NCBI RefSeq assembly: GCF_900129585.1
Contig: NZ_FQWF01000017.1
Coordinates: forward strand, 1-46,903
Origin: Flavobacterium micromati
GTDB taxonomy: Bacteria; Bacteroidota; Bacteroidia; Flavobacteriales; Flavobacteriaceae
Reading direction: 5' to 3'
Length of the DNA stretch: 46,903 nucleotides
Shown here: positions 16,774 through 25,272 of the stretch, one piece after another
How positions within the stretch are numbered: the first letter of the stretch is position 1
Layout of the letters: the number at the start of each line of letters is the position of its first letter
Translations under genes and position numbers: made by a program
Notes under the pieces: generated by a model
Databases searched by the model: none
What the model saw: the letters and a program-made list of their open reading frames with translations, nothing else
What the model was told of the DNA's origin: nothing

Positions 16774-18528
16774 TTAAACTACATTAGCAAACTGTGAATC
16801 ATATAAATCTTTATAATAACCGCTTTCTCTATTTATCAGTTCTTGATGAGTTCCTTGTTCAACGATAAGTCCTTTGTCCATAACTACAATTTTATCGGCA
16901 TTTACAATCGTTGCGAGTCGGTGCGCTATAACAATTGATGTTCTCCCTTTAGTGATTGTTTCAGTTGCACGTTGAATCAATTCTTCTGAATAAGTATCAA
17001 TTGAAGACGTGGCTTCGTCCAGAATCAAAATACTTGGATTGCTGACATACGCTCTCAAAAAAGCAATCAATTGTCGTTGTCCAGATGAAAGCATAACACC
17101 GCGTTCTTTCACATCAAAATCATAATTATCTGGCAAACTCATGATAAAATCGTGAACGCCTATTTTTTTGGCTGCAGCCAAAACCAGCTCGCGGGAAATT
17201 TCAGGATTATTAAGGGTAATATTGTTGAAAATTGTATCTGCAAATAGGAAAACATCTTGTAGTACTACTGCAATTTGCTTTCTCAATGAGTCTAAAGTAT
17301 AATTCTCAATGTTATTTTTGTCAATGTAAATCGAACCACTGTTAATTTCGTAAAAGCGATTTAGTAAATTGATAATCGTTGATTTTCCAGCGCCTGTCGA
17401 TCCTACAATAGCGATGGTTTGCCCTGCATTTACCTCTAAATTAATTCCTTTTATAACCTCCTCGTTTGGAATGTATCCAAAACGTACCTCTTTAAATTCA
17501 ATATCACCTTTAAATGTAGGCGCTTCTATAATTCCAGTATCTTGAATATGATCTTGGGTATCTAAAATTTCAAAAACTCGATTTGCGGCAATCATTCCCA
17601 ATTGCATTTCGTTAAACTTATCTGCTATTTGACGCAAAGGATTAAACAACATCGCGATAAACATAGTATAAGAAAATAAATCTCCAAAGGTGGTAAAATT
17701 ATCGCCATTCAAAATCTTTATACCACCATACAGCACAATGAAACCTAATGTAAGTGATGAAATAATATCAGCAATAGGAAAGAAAATGGAGTTATAAAGA
17801 ATAGTTTTTATCCAAGCTTTTTTATGCTTGTCATTAATTTCTTTGAATTTTTCATATTCGATTTTTTCACGATTAAAAAGCTGAACAATCTTCATTCCTG
17901 TCACTCTCTCCTGCACGAAAGAGTTCATGTTGGCAATTTGGTTTCGCACTTCTTCAAAAGCGACTTGCATTTTTCGTTGAAATATTCTTGTAAAAAAAAC
18001 TAAAACGGGCATCGCTATAATCACTATCCACGTGAGTTTCCAGTTCATATAAAACATAAAAATCAAAACGACGAGCATTTTCATCAAGTCACTAATAATC
18101 ATGAATAAACCTTGGCTAAAAATACGAGCAATCGATTCAATATCCGAAACAGAGCGCGTTACAAGTTGCCCCACAGGAACATGATCAAAATATTTCATTC
18201 GGAAACTTAAAATATGGTGAAACAGTTTAGTCCGAATGTCTTTTACAATATCTTGACCCAGCCAGTTTGCCCAATAAACAAAGTAAAATTGAGAAAATAC
18301 CTCTAGTAAAAGTACAATACCCATCAATATTACATAAAATAATAACCCTTGTTGATCTTGGGTCGAAATGTAACCGTCAACAGTTTGTTTTAACAAATAG
18401 GGACGCAATGCTGCAAAAACAGATAACGAAATAGCGAACACAATCACGCCATTAAACCGCCTCTGATAAGGTTTTGTAAATTTTAATATTCGTTTAAATA
18501 ATCTGGTGTCAAATGCTTTTGCTTTCAT
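16774..18528 (-). CDS. ABC exporter half-transporter (MsbA/MdlB-like)
   Basis: The 584-aa product fuses an N-terminal membrane domain (about residues 20-310, six predicted helices) to an ATPase domain. The ATPase carries Walker A GSTGAGKST near residue 375, the Q-loop region VLQDVFLFADT, the signature LSSGQRQ, Walker B ILILDEATSS and the switch His in VIAHRLATI. It would function as a homodimer or heterodimer in the inner membrane. This family exports lipids, drugs or peptides, and the substrate cannot be deduced here. It follows truA after a short repeat tract and precedes a lipoprotein gene. Confidence 0.93.
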   Translation of the reverse strand: MKAKAFDTRLFKRILKFTKPYQRRFNGVIVFAISLSVFAALRPYLLKQTVDGYISTQDQQGLLFYVILMGIVLLLEVFSQFYFVYWANWLGQDIVKDIRTKLFHHILSFRMKYFDHVPVGQLVTRSVSDIESIARIFSQGLFMIISDLMKMLVVLIFMFYMNWKLTWIVIIAMPVLVFFTRIFQRKMQVAFEEVRNQIANMNSFVQERVTGMKIVQLFNREKIEYEKFKEINDKHKKAWIKTILYNSIFFPIADIISSLTLGFIVLYGGIKILNGDNFTTFGDLFSYTMFIAMLFNPLRQIADKFNEMQLGMIAANRVFEILDTQDHIQDTGIIEAPTFKGDIEFKEVRFGYIPNEEVIKGINLEVNAGQTIAIVGSTGAGKSTIINLLNRFYEINSGSIYIDKNNIENYTLDSLRKQIAVVLQDVFLFADTIFNNITLNNPEISRELVLAAAKKIGVHDFIMSLPDNYDFDVKERGVMLSSGQRQLIAFLRAYVSNPSILILDEATSSIDTYSEELIQRATETITKGRTSIVIAHRLATIVNADKIVVMDKGLIVEQGTHQELINRESGYYKDLYDSQFANVV

Positions 18529-18535
18529 TTTTTTA

Positions 18536-18590
18536 TTTAGTCCTTAATCCTTAGTCCTTAGTTTTCAGTCCTTAGTTTTATCCTACTATA
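18536..18590 (-). repeat. Short direct repeats between truA and the ABC exporter
   Basis: The word TCCTTAG recurs (about 18541, 18550, 18557 and 18570) with small changes. The tract is 3' of truA and 5' of the exporter. It is another low-complexity tract next to a stop codon, of different sequence from those at 2881 and 14440. Confidence 0.65.
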
Positions 18591-18625
18591 TCTTGGGAGT
18601 AATCACTAGGGACTAATTTCTTTTC

Positions 18626-19375
18626 TTACAAATAATCGTACTCTATTTTGGTTAAATATAAACCATGTGCTGGAACCGAAAAACCAGCTTTATCTCTGTT
18701 TTTACTTTTTATAACATTTTCGAAATCATTTATCGAAATTTTATGCAAACCTATATTTATTAAAGTGCCTACAATTGCGCGAACCATATTTCTCAAAAAT
18801 CGATTGGCCGAAATGGTAAAAACAAGTTTTCCACTTTCTTGTTTGTCTAAGCCTCGAGTCCAATGCGCATCAAAAATGGTGCAATCAAATGTATTGACAT
18901 CGGTATTTACTTTGGAGAAACATTGAAAATTAGTATGTTTTAATAATATTTTTGCCGCTTCGTTCATAAGATTAACATCCAAAGGCTGATGAAAATAATA
19001 ACTTTGTTGCTGCAAAAAAGGATCTTTAAAAGTGTTAATATGGTATTCATACGTTCTTTTTACGGCATCAAATCTGCAATGTGCATCATCAGCAACTTGA
19101 ATGATATTGTGAATTACAATGTCTTTTGGTAAATAAGAGTTTAGTTTGTGAACAATATTAAGAACGTCAATTGTCTTGTCATAATCAAAATGCGCATACA
19201 TTTCGGAAGCATGAACTCCCGTATCTGTTCGTCCTGCTCCCATTACTTTGATTTCAGTATTTAATAAAGTTGAAATAGCTTTGTTCATCGTTTCTTGTAC
19301 TGATGAAGCATTAGGTTGGTGTTGCCAACCATGATAATGAGTCCCATTATACGCTAATTTTATAAAATATCTCAA
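18626..19375 (-). CDS. tRNA pseudouridine(38-40) synthase (TruA)
   Basis: It modifies uridines 38-40 in the anticodon stem-loop of tRNAs. The product is 249 aa, a usual length. The start RYFIKLAYNGTHYHGWQ and the catalytic motif GAGRTDTGVHA (Asp nucleophile, near residue 50) are diagnostic. The later FLRNMVRAIVGTLI is the second family motif. The start codon is TTG, about 20 nt from an exact -7 box. No better ATG exists at the N terminus of the family pattern. Confidence 0.96.
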   Translation of the reverse strand: MRYFIKLAYNGTHYHGWQHQPNASSVQETMNKAISTLLNTEIKVMGAGRTDTGVHASEMYAHFDYDKTIDVLNIVHKLNSYLPKDIVIHNIIQVADDAHCRFDAVKRTYEYHINTFKDPFLQQQSYYFHQPLDVNLMNEAAKILLKHTNFQCFSKVNTDVNTFDCTIFDAHWTRGLDKQESGKLVFTISANRFLRNMVRAIVGTLINIGLHKISINDFENVIKSKNRDKAGFSVPAHGLYLTKIEYDYL

Positions 19376-19394
19376 TCTGATTTTTTTGAAGCCA

Positions 19395-19402
19395 CAAAGA
19401 TA
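19395..19402 (-). promoter_or_regulatory. -7 promoter box (TATCTTTG) of truA
   Basis: Exact TAnnTTTG match 20 nt before the TTG start codon, implying a very short leader. Confidence 0.6.
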
Positions 19403-19506
19403 CTTATTAATTTTTTGGCTACGAAGTTGATAATAGTCAAAGTTGATTAAGTTTTAACTTTGATTTTTAATTTGAAATCGGAATGTCTATTTTTACCGAA
19501 ATACAT

Positions 19507-19584
19507 AGCCCAGATTGAAGAGAAAATCCTTTTTATTCGCCTTAGCGAATAAAAAGATTGAAACGAAAAGCTGGAAATAGCTCC
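19507..19584 (+). ncRNA. Structured repeat element, copy 2 (78 nt)
   Basis: It begins AGCCCAGATTGAAG and ends TGGAAATAGCTCC. The core stem CTTTTTATTCGC / GCGAATAAAAAG differs completely from that of copy 1 (7350-7426), but the bulged C, internal-loop plan and end sequences agree. The outer stem is CCAG/CTGG where copy 1 has CCCG/CGGG, a compensatory change. It ends 13 nt before the TTG start of yfcE, so it probably lies in that gene's leader. Confidence 0.6.
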
Positions 19585-19597
19585 AAAAAAACTTACA

Positions 19598-20095
19598 TTG
19601 AAAAAAATTCTTCTTCTCTCTGATACACACAGTCATATTGATGACACTATTTTAAAATATGTAAAACAAGCTGATGAAGTTTGGCACGCTGGAGATATTG
19701 GGGACTTACTAGTCACTGACACTATCAAGAAATTGAAGCCATTGCGATGTGTTTACGGTAATATTGATGATGCGAAAGCTCGGCTTGAATTCCCATTACA
19801 CAATCGTTTTATGTGTGAGGGTGTAGATGTTTGGATTACGCACATAGGTGGTTATCCTGGAAAATACAATCCTAATATTAAAGCTGAAATTAGTGAAAAC
19901 CCGCCAAAGTTATTTATTTGTGGTCATTCTCACATTCTAAAAGTGATTTTTGATAAAAAAAATAATTTTTTGCACATGAATCCTGGAGCTGCCGGAAAAA
20001 GTGGTTTTCATCAAGTACGAACAATGCTTCGTTTTGTGATTGATGGTGACAAAATCAAAGATTTAGAAATTATTGAGATTGAAAAACGGGTGTAG
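19598..20095 (+). CDS. YfcE-type metallophosphoesterase
   Basis: A 165-aa protein of the calcineurin-like phosphodiesterase family. Metal-binding motifs are in order: SDTHSH near residue 8, GDIGD near 33, GNID near 55, and GHSH near 113. The C-terminal NPGAAGK is typical of YfcE. The start is TTG, directly after the structured element, and the product begins at the first beta strand of the domain. Its 3' end overlaps that of the convergent histidine kinase by 26 nt. Family members cleave phosphodiesters in vitro; the cellular substrate is unknown. Confidence 0.92.
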   Translation: MKKILLLSDTHSHIDDTILKYVKQADEVWHAGDIGDLLVTDTIKKLKPLRCVYGNIDDAKARLEFPLHNRFMCEGVDVWITHIGGYPGKYNPNIKAEISENPPKLFICGHSHILKVIFDKKNNFLHMNPGAAGKSGFHQVRTMLRFVIDGDKIKDLEIIEIEKRV

Positions 20096-21797
20096 CCAAT
20101 TTTTTCAGATAAACAATTGGAATAGTCATTTTGATTGTTGTTCCGACATTTATTTTAGAATTGATAACAATACCACCTTTTAAATTGTTTAGTCGTGCTT
20201 TAATTTGATTTAGTCCGAATCCTTCTAGAACTTTGAATTCTTTGGTATCAAATCCTTTTCCGCTATCAATAATTACTATTTTAAGTGATCCATTTCGTTC
20301 TTGAAGACTTATTTTTGCATGCTCAGCCTCACTGTGTTTTGTAATGTTATTAAGTAGTTCCATAATTATGAAATATATTTTCATTTCATAATCTTCTTCA
20401 TATCGTGTGGTTTTATCTACTGTACTTGAGTATTTAAATTGAAGTATTGAATTGGAATTTTTTTCACATAAATCATCTAATGCTTCAAATAAACCAAATT
20501 GGGCTAGAAGAGAAGGCATAAGCTCGTGCGACAAGTCACGCACTTGATCATGAGCTTGCGCTAAGATTGATTTAGTTTTTATAATTTCTTGAGAAGAAGT
20601 TTCATTTTGTTTGATATGTGCAAATAGATGCATTCCCGCAGAGGACAGTAATGCACTGATATTGTCATGTAAAAATGCTGCAATTTTTTTACGTTCTACT
20701 TCTTGACCGTTTATGGTTGCATTTATTATATTCTCCTGAATTTTACTTTGAATGTCTTTTAATTTGTTATTGTGTTTTAGTTTAGCATTTTGGGCGTAAA
20801 AATAAAACAGGAAAAAAAGCATTATCAGTAGCGCTATTAACACGACAAGAATTTTTTTATTTTTTGATTGTTGTTGTAAATGTGACTGTTCTTTCGTTTT
20901 GTATTCAATTTCTATTTTATCGATTTCTCTTTTGTATTCATCGATTTGTAAATTTATACCAGCAACATTGGCTTTGCTATGTTTTTCTTCATCTTCCAGC
21001 TCTTCATTAATAGCGTTGTAAATTAAAAGATGTGTGTACGCTTCTTTATAATTGTTGTTTTTGAACAAGAATTTAGAAAATTCAAGGTGGGAATACGAAA
21101 GATCAGATTTCTCATTTCCTTCATTACCTAGTAGTATAGCGTTGTTAAAATAACTTTGGGCTTTATCAATATTGTTTTGATAACTTTGGTACATACCGTT
21201 AAGCATATTTAGCGCAACAACTGTTGAGGTAGTACCATGTTTATCATGATGTTTATTTACATAATTTAAATATTCAACACCTTGCTTATATTGTCCAATG
21301 TCAAAATATGCCCATGTTAAATTTAAGTTTGTAAAAACGATTTGCGCTGAATCTTTGATATTTGTGCTGTATTGCAAAGATCTTTTATAATGGTAAATTC
21401 CTTTTTCATATTGTTTTTTATCAAAGCAATAAATATTCCCTAAATTATTATTCAGCCAATTTTTCAATTCATCATCATTGGTTTTATCTGCATATATTAG
21501 ACCTTTATTGTAATAAAAAAAAGCTTTATCGTATTCAGATAGTTGATCAAAATTTGCTGCAATGGTGTTATAACAGTTTGCAATAAGTTTGTTATCTTTT
21601 AAATGGATTGCCATTGTTAAAGCACGCCTCGATTGTATTAGTGATTGCTCGTAATTACCCTTTTGCATTAATAAAATTGCTTCCTGACTCATTAAAAACG
21701 CCTCTTTTTTTGAAGTTTTATCTTCATTTGCGTAGGCATTACTTAGAACTAAAAACAGTATTATAATCAACCTAGCATGAATCAATTTGTGGGGCAT
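20070..21797 (-). CDS. TPR-containing sensor histidine kinase (HisKA_3 type)
   Basis: From the ATG at 21797 the product is 575 aa. It has a signal peptide (HARLIIILFLVLSNAYA), then a periplasmic stretch of tetratricopeptide-like repeats (about residues 30-270), a coiled-coil region, and one membrane helix at about 315-335. The dimerisation domain follows with ERKKIAAFLHDN, its His near 377. The ATPase has LLNNITKH near 480 and DSGKGFD near 511. An in-frame TTG 30 nt upstream would add ten residues before the signal and is less likely. It lies downstream of its NarL-type regulator on the same strand. Its last eight codons overlap yfcE on the other strand. The stimulus is unknown. Confidence 0.9.
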   Translation of the reverse strand: MPHKLIHARLIIILFLVLSNAYANEDKTSKKEAFLMSQEAILLMQKGNYEQSLIQSRRALTMAIHLKDNKLIANCYNTIAANFDQLSEYDKAFFYYNKGLIYADKTNDDELKNWLNNNLGNIYCFDKKQYEKGIYHYKRSLQYSTNIKDSAQIVFTNLNLTWAYFDIGQYKQGVEYLNYVNKHHDKHGTTSTVVALNMLNGMYQSYQNNIDKAQSYFNNAILLGNEGNEKSDLSYSHLEFSKFLFKNNNYKEAYTHLLIYNAINEELEDEEKHSKANVAGINLQIDEYKREIDKIEIEYKTKEQSHLQQQSKNKKILVVLIALLIMLFFLFYFYAQNAKLKHNNKLKDIQSKIQENIINATINGQEVERKKIAAFLHDNISALLSSAGMHLFAHIKQNETSSQEIIKTKSILAQAHDQVRDLSHELMPSLLAQFGLFEALDDLCEKNSNSILQFKYSSTVDKTTRYEEDYEMKIYFIIMELLNNITKHSEAEHAKISLQERNGSLKIVIIDSGKGFDTKEFKVLEGFGLNQIKARLNNLKGGIVINSKINVGTTIKMTIPIVYLKKLATPVFQSQ

Positions 21798-21907
21798 AAG
21801 AGAATTTTTAGATTTGGGGCAACACAAAGGGGAGTTTGTGTAGGTAAATTAAAGTTTGTAGCCTGGAAGGAATTTAGAAACAAGGGGAAGCTAACCAACG
21901 CATGTGG

Positions 21908-22570
21908 TTACGGTTTTACTAATTTATTTTTTATGGCATACTTAACTAAACTAATGGAATTTTTAGCATCTAGTTTTTTCATAATATTTTTTCGATGTGT
22001 TTCAACAGTATTAGCACTAATAAATAACTGATCGCTAATTTCTTTACCGCTAAATTCCAGAGATATTAAAATAATGATTTCTAATTCACGTTCAGTTAAA
22101 ATCACGTTATTATGTAGTTCGCGTTTATTGAGCTTTAGATTGCCTTTTGTAACTGTGGTAAATATTTTTTGATGAACATCGCGACAAAAATATTCTTCTC
22201 CTCTGTTGACAGCGAGAATGGCATCAATTATATTTTCGCCCGCACATTTTTTGGTTAGATATGCACTACCGCCAAGATTCATGACTTCTTTGATAATTCG
22301 TAAATCATCATGACTCGATAAAATTATCACCTTACACGGAAACCCTTTCTTTACAAATTCTTTGATAACTTCAATTCCATCTTTTCCGGGCATATTAATA
22401 TCCAAAATCAGTATATCAACATTGTTGCTGCTTACTTCGTCAAATAAGTTTATACCGTTTACCGATGTTCCTACAACTTCAAAAGAAGCATTAGTTTGCA
22501 ACAAGGTTTTAATGCCATCTATTAGTATTTGGTGATCGTCAGCTAGGTGAATTCGAGTTTTATTTATCAT
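21908..22570 (-). CDS. NarL/LuxR-type response regulator
   Basis: The 220-aa product has a receiver domain (residues 1-120) with ADDH at 10-13, the phospho-acceptor Asp57 in LILDINMPGKDG, and the usual Ser/Lys positions (SSHD, LTKKC). A LuxR-type HTH occupies about 150-215 (LTERELEIIILISLEFSGKEI, SANTVETHRKNIMKKL). It is the first gene of a pair with the TPR histidine kinase and is predicted to be its output. The ATG start is about 18 nt after an exact -7 box. Confidence 0.95.
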   Translation of the reverse strand: MINKTRIHLADDHQILIDGIKTLLQTNASFEVVGTSVNGINLFDEVSSNNVDILILDINMPGKDGIEVIKEFVKKGFPCKVIILSSHDDLRIIKEVMNLGGSAYLTKKCAGENIIDAILAVNRGEEYFCRDVHQKIFTTVTKGNLKLNKRELHNNVILTERELEIIILISLEFSGKEISDQLFISANTVETHRKNIMKKLDAKNSISLVKYAIKNKLVKP

Positions 22571-22587
22571 GTCATCATAATTAACTT

Positions 22588-22595
22588 CAAATTTA
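22588..22595 (-). promoter_or_regulatory. -7 promoter box (TAAATTTG) of the two-component operon
   Basis: Exact TAnnTTTG match 18 nt before the response regulator ATG. Confidence 0.55.
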
Positions 22596-22660
22596 TGAAA
22601 AATTAATAAGCGAGCGTTAATTTTAAGATTTATGTTATTAAATTTTTACTAAATAGCACA

Positions 22661-22688
22661 AAAAAACCCGAATGTAACATTCGGGTTT
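22661..22688 (-). terminator. Terminator of the DUF4293 gene
   Basis: AAACCCGAATG pairs perfectly with CATTCGGGTTT around a 3-nt loop, with a run of T on the minus strand after the stem. Confidence 0.9.
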
Positions 22689-22719
22689 CCTTCGCACTAA
22701 TAAACTAAAGTTTATAGGT

Positions 22720-23133
22720 TTACCTCAATCTATCCACAGATTTTACAAGATCTTCATCCTTTTTAATGGCCTTATTAGCTAAAACTAATAAAACGATAAC
22801 AATTACAGGAAGAAACATCCCAATACCTTTCTCAGAAACAGCAGGTGTTTCTCCAGATAAATTTAGTGAACGATATACAAACAATCCTAATAAAATCAAA
22901 TTTAATATGATATTCAATCTGCCGATGACAAACTGATTTTGTCTTTTTTTATAGGATAAAATACTTACCACAGATAACGTTGTACTCAAACCTAGCAAGA
23001 TAGTATATGTTTCGCTTTGCATGAAATAAAAATCTTTACTGTTGCTCATTGTCCACAATGGAATGAAAAATAATAAAATTCCTGTTACAACAAAAGCTAA
23101 AAGTAAATAAATAGTTTGAATTCTTTGTATCAT
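22720..23133 (-). CDS. DUF4293 membrane protein
   Basis: From the ATG at 23133 the product is 137 aa, with four predicted membrane helices (IYLLLAFVVTGILLFFIPLW, YTILLGLSTTLSVVSIL, LNIILNLILLGLFVYRSL, VIVIVLLVLANKAI). MIQRIQTIYLLLA is the usual start of this Bacteroidota-specific family. An upstream in-frame GTG at 23151 overlaps the -7 box and is not the start. The family sits beside rho in many Bacteroidota, as here on the opposite strand. The function is unknown. Confidence 0.85.
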   Translation of the reverse strand: MIQRIQTIYLLLAFVVTGILLFFIPLWTMSNSKDFYFMQSETYTILLGLSTTLSVVSILSYKKRQNQFVIGRLNIILNLILLGLFVYRSLNLSGETPAVSEKGIGMFLPVIVIVLLVLANKAIKKDEDLVKSVDRLR

Positions 23134-23150
23134 CGGGTAGTTATGTTTCA

Positions 23151-23158
23151 CAAAAATA
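23151..23158 (-). promoter_or_regulatory. -7 promoter box (TATTTTTG) of the DUF4293 gene
   Basis: Exact TAnnTTTG match, 18 nt before the ATG at 23133; it excludes the upstream GTG as start. Confidence 0.55.
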
Positions 23159-23181
23159 TATTTTCTTTTTTAAAAATACTA

Positions 23182-23211
23182 TTGTCTGATTAAAATTTAT
23201 TCGTATTATTG
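23182..23211 (+). promoter_or_regulatory. Candidate rho promoter
   Basis: TTG at 23182-23184, a 19-nt spacer, then TATTATTG at 23204-23211, one base from TAnnTTTG. The spacing is ideal for Flavobacterium. It would give a leader of about 100 nt before the rho ATG, which could serve autoregulation. Confidence 0.45.
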
Positions 23212-23315
23212 CATGATAATACCGTAAGCACTTCATACTGCGGTTCATTCAATTTAAAGTTACTACCTATTTTTTTACATTTCCCAAAAAAATTAATTAA
23301 ACTCATAGAACATTC

Positions 23316-25100
23316 ATGTTTAATATTTCTGCATTAAAAGAAATGAAGCTTTCCGAGCTTCAAGAAATTGCTAAGGCAACTAAAACTATAAAATTTAACG
23401 GTATAAAAAAAGATACTTTAGTGGATCAAATTTTAGAATACCAAGCTTCTAACGGAGAAACTTCTACTAATAGCAATTTAGATAGTAATTTAGAGGAGGA
23501 CAAACCTAAGCGTGCCCGAATAGTTCCAGTAAAAAAAGCAGCTATTCAGAAATCGAGAACAAAATCCCTTTTTGAAACTGAAGAAACTCCTATTGAAATA
23601 ATTAATCTTGCTGAAGATCCTGTTTCTGGATCCTTGTCAGAACAAATAGAACCTTCACAAATTATCGAAACCACTGTTGCAGAGATTGGAGATGACAAAA
23701 AAGTTAGCAAAGTAATTAAATTCAATAAGTCGGCTTATGAAAAAAAAATTGCTTTAAAAAAGACTAAAGAAGACGTTACGGATATTATAAAAGATACGAC
23801 CAAAGAGATTGAGAATGATGCTGAGGTACTTATTGTAGAAAAACCAGAAGTAGTAATTCCGGTCAAGAAAATAAATCCAAACCAGTTGCATAAACAAAAT
23901 CAAAATGCAAATGGAAACCAAAACGGAAACCAAAACCCGAGCTTTAAAAGCAAGAAAAGCAATTTTGCAGCTTCTGATTTTGAGTTTGACGGAATTATAG
24001 AAAGTGAAGGCGTTCTTGAAATGATGCCTGACGGATACGGTTTTTTACGTTCATCTGATTACAATTATTTAGCTTCGCCCGACGATATTTATTTATCAAC
24101 TTCACAAATTAGATTGTTTGGTCTGAAAACTGGAGATACTGTAAAAGGTGTGGTTCGTCCGCCAAAAGAAGGAGAGAAATTTTTTCCATTAGTTCGAGTT
24201 TTAAAAATAAATGGCCACGATCCTCAAGTGGTTCGCGATAGAGTTTCATTTGAACATTTAACTCCTGTTTTTCCATCAGAAAAATTCAAATTGGCTGAAA
24301 AGCAAAGCACAATTTCAACTCGTATCATTGATCTTTTTTCACCAATAGGGAAGGGACAGCGTGGTATGATTGTAGCACAACCAAAAACTGGTAAAACGAT
24401 GCTACTTAAAGATATTGCCAATGCCATTGCAGCAAATCATCCTGAAGTTTATTTAATTGTTTTACTTATTGATGAACGACCAGAAGAAGTTACAGATATG
24501 CAACGTTCTGTGCGTGGGGAAGTAATCGCTTCTACATTTGATAGAGAGCCACAAGAACATGTGAAAATTGCTAATATTGTCCTTGAAAAAGCAAAACGCT
24601 TAGTAGAATGTGGTCATGACGTGGTGATTTTGCTTGATTCTATAACTCGTTTAGCGCGCGCTTATAATACCGTTCAACCTGCCTCAGGGAAAGTATTAAG
24701 TGGTGGTGTTGATGCTAATGCTTTGCAGAAACCAAAACGATTTTTTGGTGCCGCAAGAAATGTAGAAAATGGTGGATCTTTAAGTATAATTGCAACTGCA
24801 TTGACAGAAACGGGTTCAAAAATGGACGAAGTTATCTTTGAAGAATTTAAAGGAACGGGTAATATGGAACTTCAACTTGATAGAAAAATTGCCAATAAGC
24901 GTATTTTTCCAGCAATTGATTTAACTTCGTCAAGCACTAGAAGAGACGATATGTTGTTAGACCCAAAAACATTACAACGCATGTGGATTATGAGAAAATA
25001 CCTTTCTGATATGAATCCTGTTGAAGCAATGGATTTTATTAATGACCGCTTTAAGAAAACAAGAAATAACGAAGAATTTTTGATTTCTATGAATGATTAG
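23316..25100 (+). CDS. Transcription termination factor Rho, long form
   Basis: A hexameric RNA helicase that ends transcription. The 594-aa product is longer than the roughly 420 aa of E. coli Rho. Residues 5-45 form the Rho_N domain ([15 protein letters not shown]). Residues about 46-215 are a charged, probably disordered insert ending in an Asn/Gln-rich run ([17 protein letters not shown]). The RNA-binding cold-shock-like domain is about 222-296 ([16 protein letters not shown]). The ATPase has Walker A QPKTGKT near 355, Walker [17 protein letters not shown] and [20 protein letters not shown]. Such inserts are normal in Bacteroidota. ATG start; strong bidirectional terminator downstream. 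Confidence 0.97.
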   Translation: MFNISALKEMKLSELQEIAKATKTIKFNGIKKDTLVDQILEYQASNGETSTNSNLDSNLEEDKPKRARIVPVKKAAIQKSRTKSLFETEETPIEIINLAEDPVSGSLSEQIEPSQIIETTVAEIGDDKKVSKVIKFNKSAYEKKIALKKTKEDVTDIIKDTTKEIENDAEVLIVEKPEVVIPVKKINPNQLHKQNQNANGNQNGNQNPSFKSKKSNFAASDFEFDGIIESEGVLEMMPDGYGFLRSSDYNYLASPDDIYLSTSQIRLFGLKTGDTVKGVVRPPKEGEKFFPLVRVLKINGHDPQVVRDRVSFEHLTPVFPSEKFKLAEKQSTISTRIIDLFSPIGKGQRGMIVAQPKTGKTMLLKDIANAIAANHPEVYLIVLLIDERPEEVTDMQRSVRGEVIASTFDREPQEHVKIANIVLEKAKRLVECGHDVVILLDSITRLARAYNTVQPASGKVLSGGVDANALQKPKRFFGAARNVENGGSLSIIATALTETGSKMDEVIFEEFKGTGNMELQLDRKIANKRIFPAIDLTSSSTRRDDMLLDPKTLQRMWIMRKYLSDMNPVEAMDFINDRFKKTRNNEEFLISMND

Positions 25101-25272
25101 AAATTCCAAATTCCAAATCCCAAATCCCAAATTCCAAATCCCAAATCCCAAATCCCAAAGTTATAAAAATAAGAAACTCCGATTTTCAAATTTGAAAATC
25201 GGAGTTTTTTTTATATCCCATTATTGGAATTTGGAATTTAAGTATTGGAATTTGGAATTTTAAATTTGGAAT
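25101..25272. repeat. Oppositely oriented short repeats flanking the rho/rsmB terminator
   Basis: 25101-25160 is a run of 7-nt words of the form AATTCCA and AATCCCA on the plus strand. 25217-25272 is a run of the complementary words (TTGGAATTTGGAATT). Each tract directly follows the stop codon of its own gene, rho on plus and rsmB-like on minus, so the two genes end in the same kind of repeat. A perfect palindromic terminator separates them. Confidence 0.85.
25174..25212. terminator. Bidirectional terminator between rho and the rsmB-like gene
   Basis: A perfect 17-bp inverted repeat (AAACTCCGATTTTCAAA and its complement) has no loop bases beyond the turn and is followed by T on the plus strand. 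It serves convergent genes. Confidence 0.9.
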
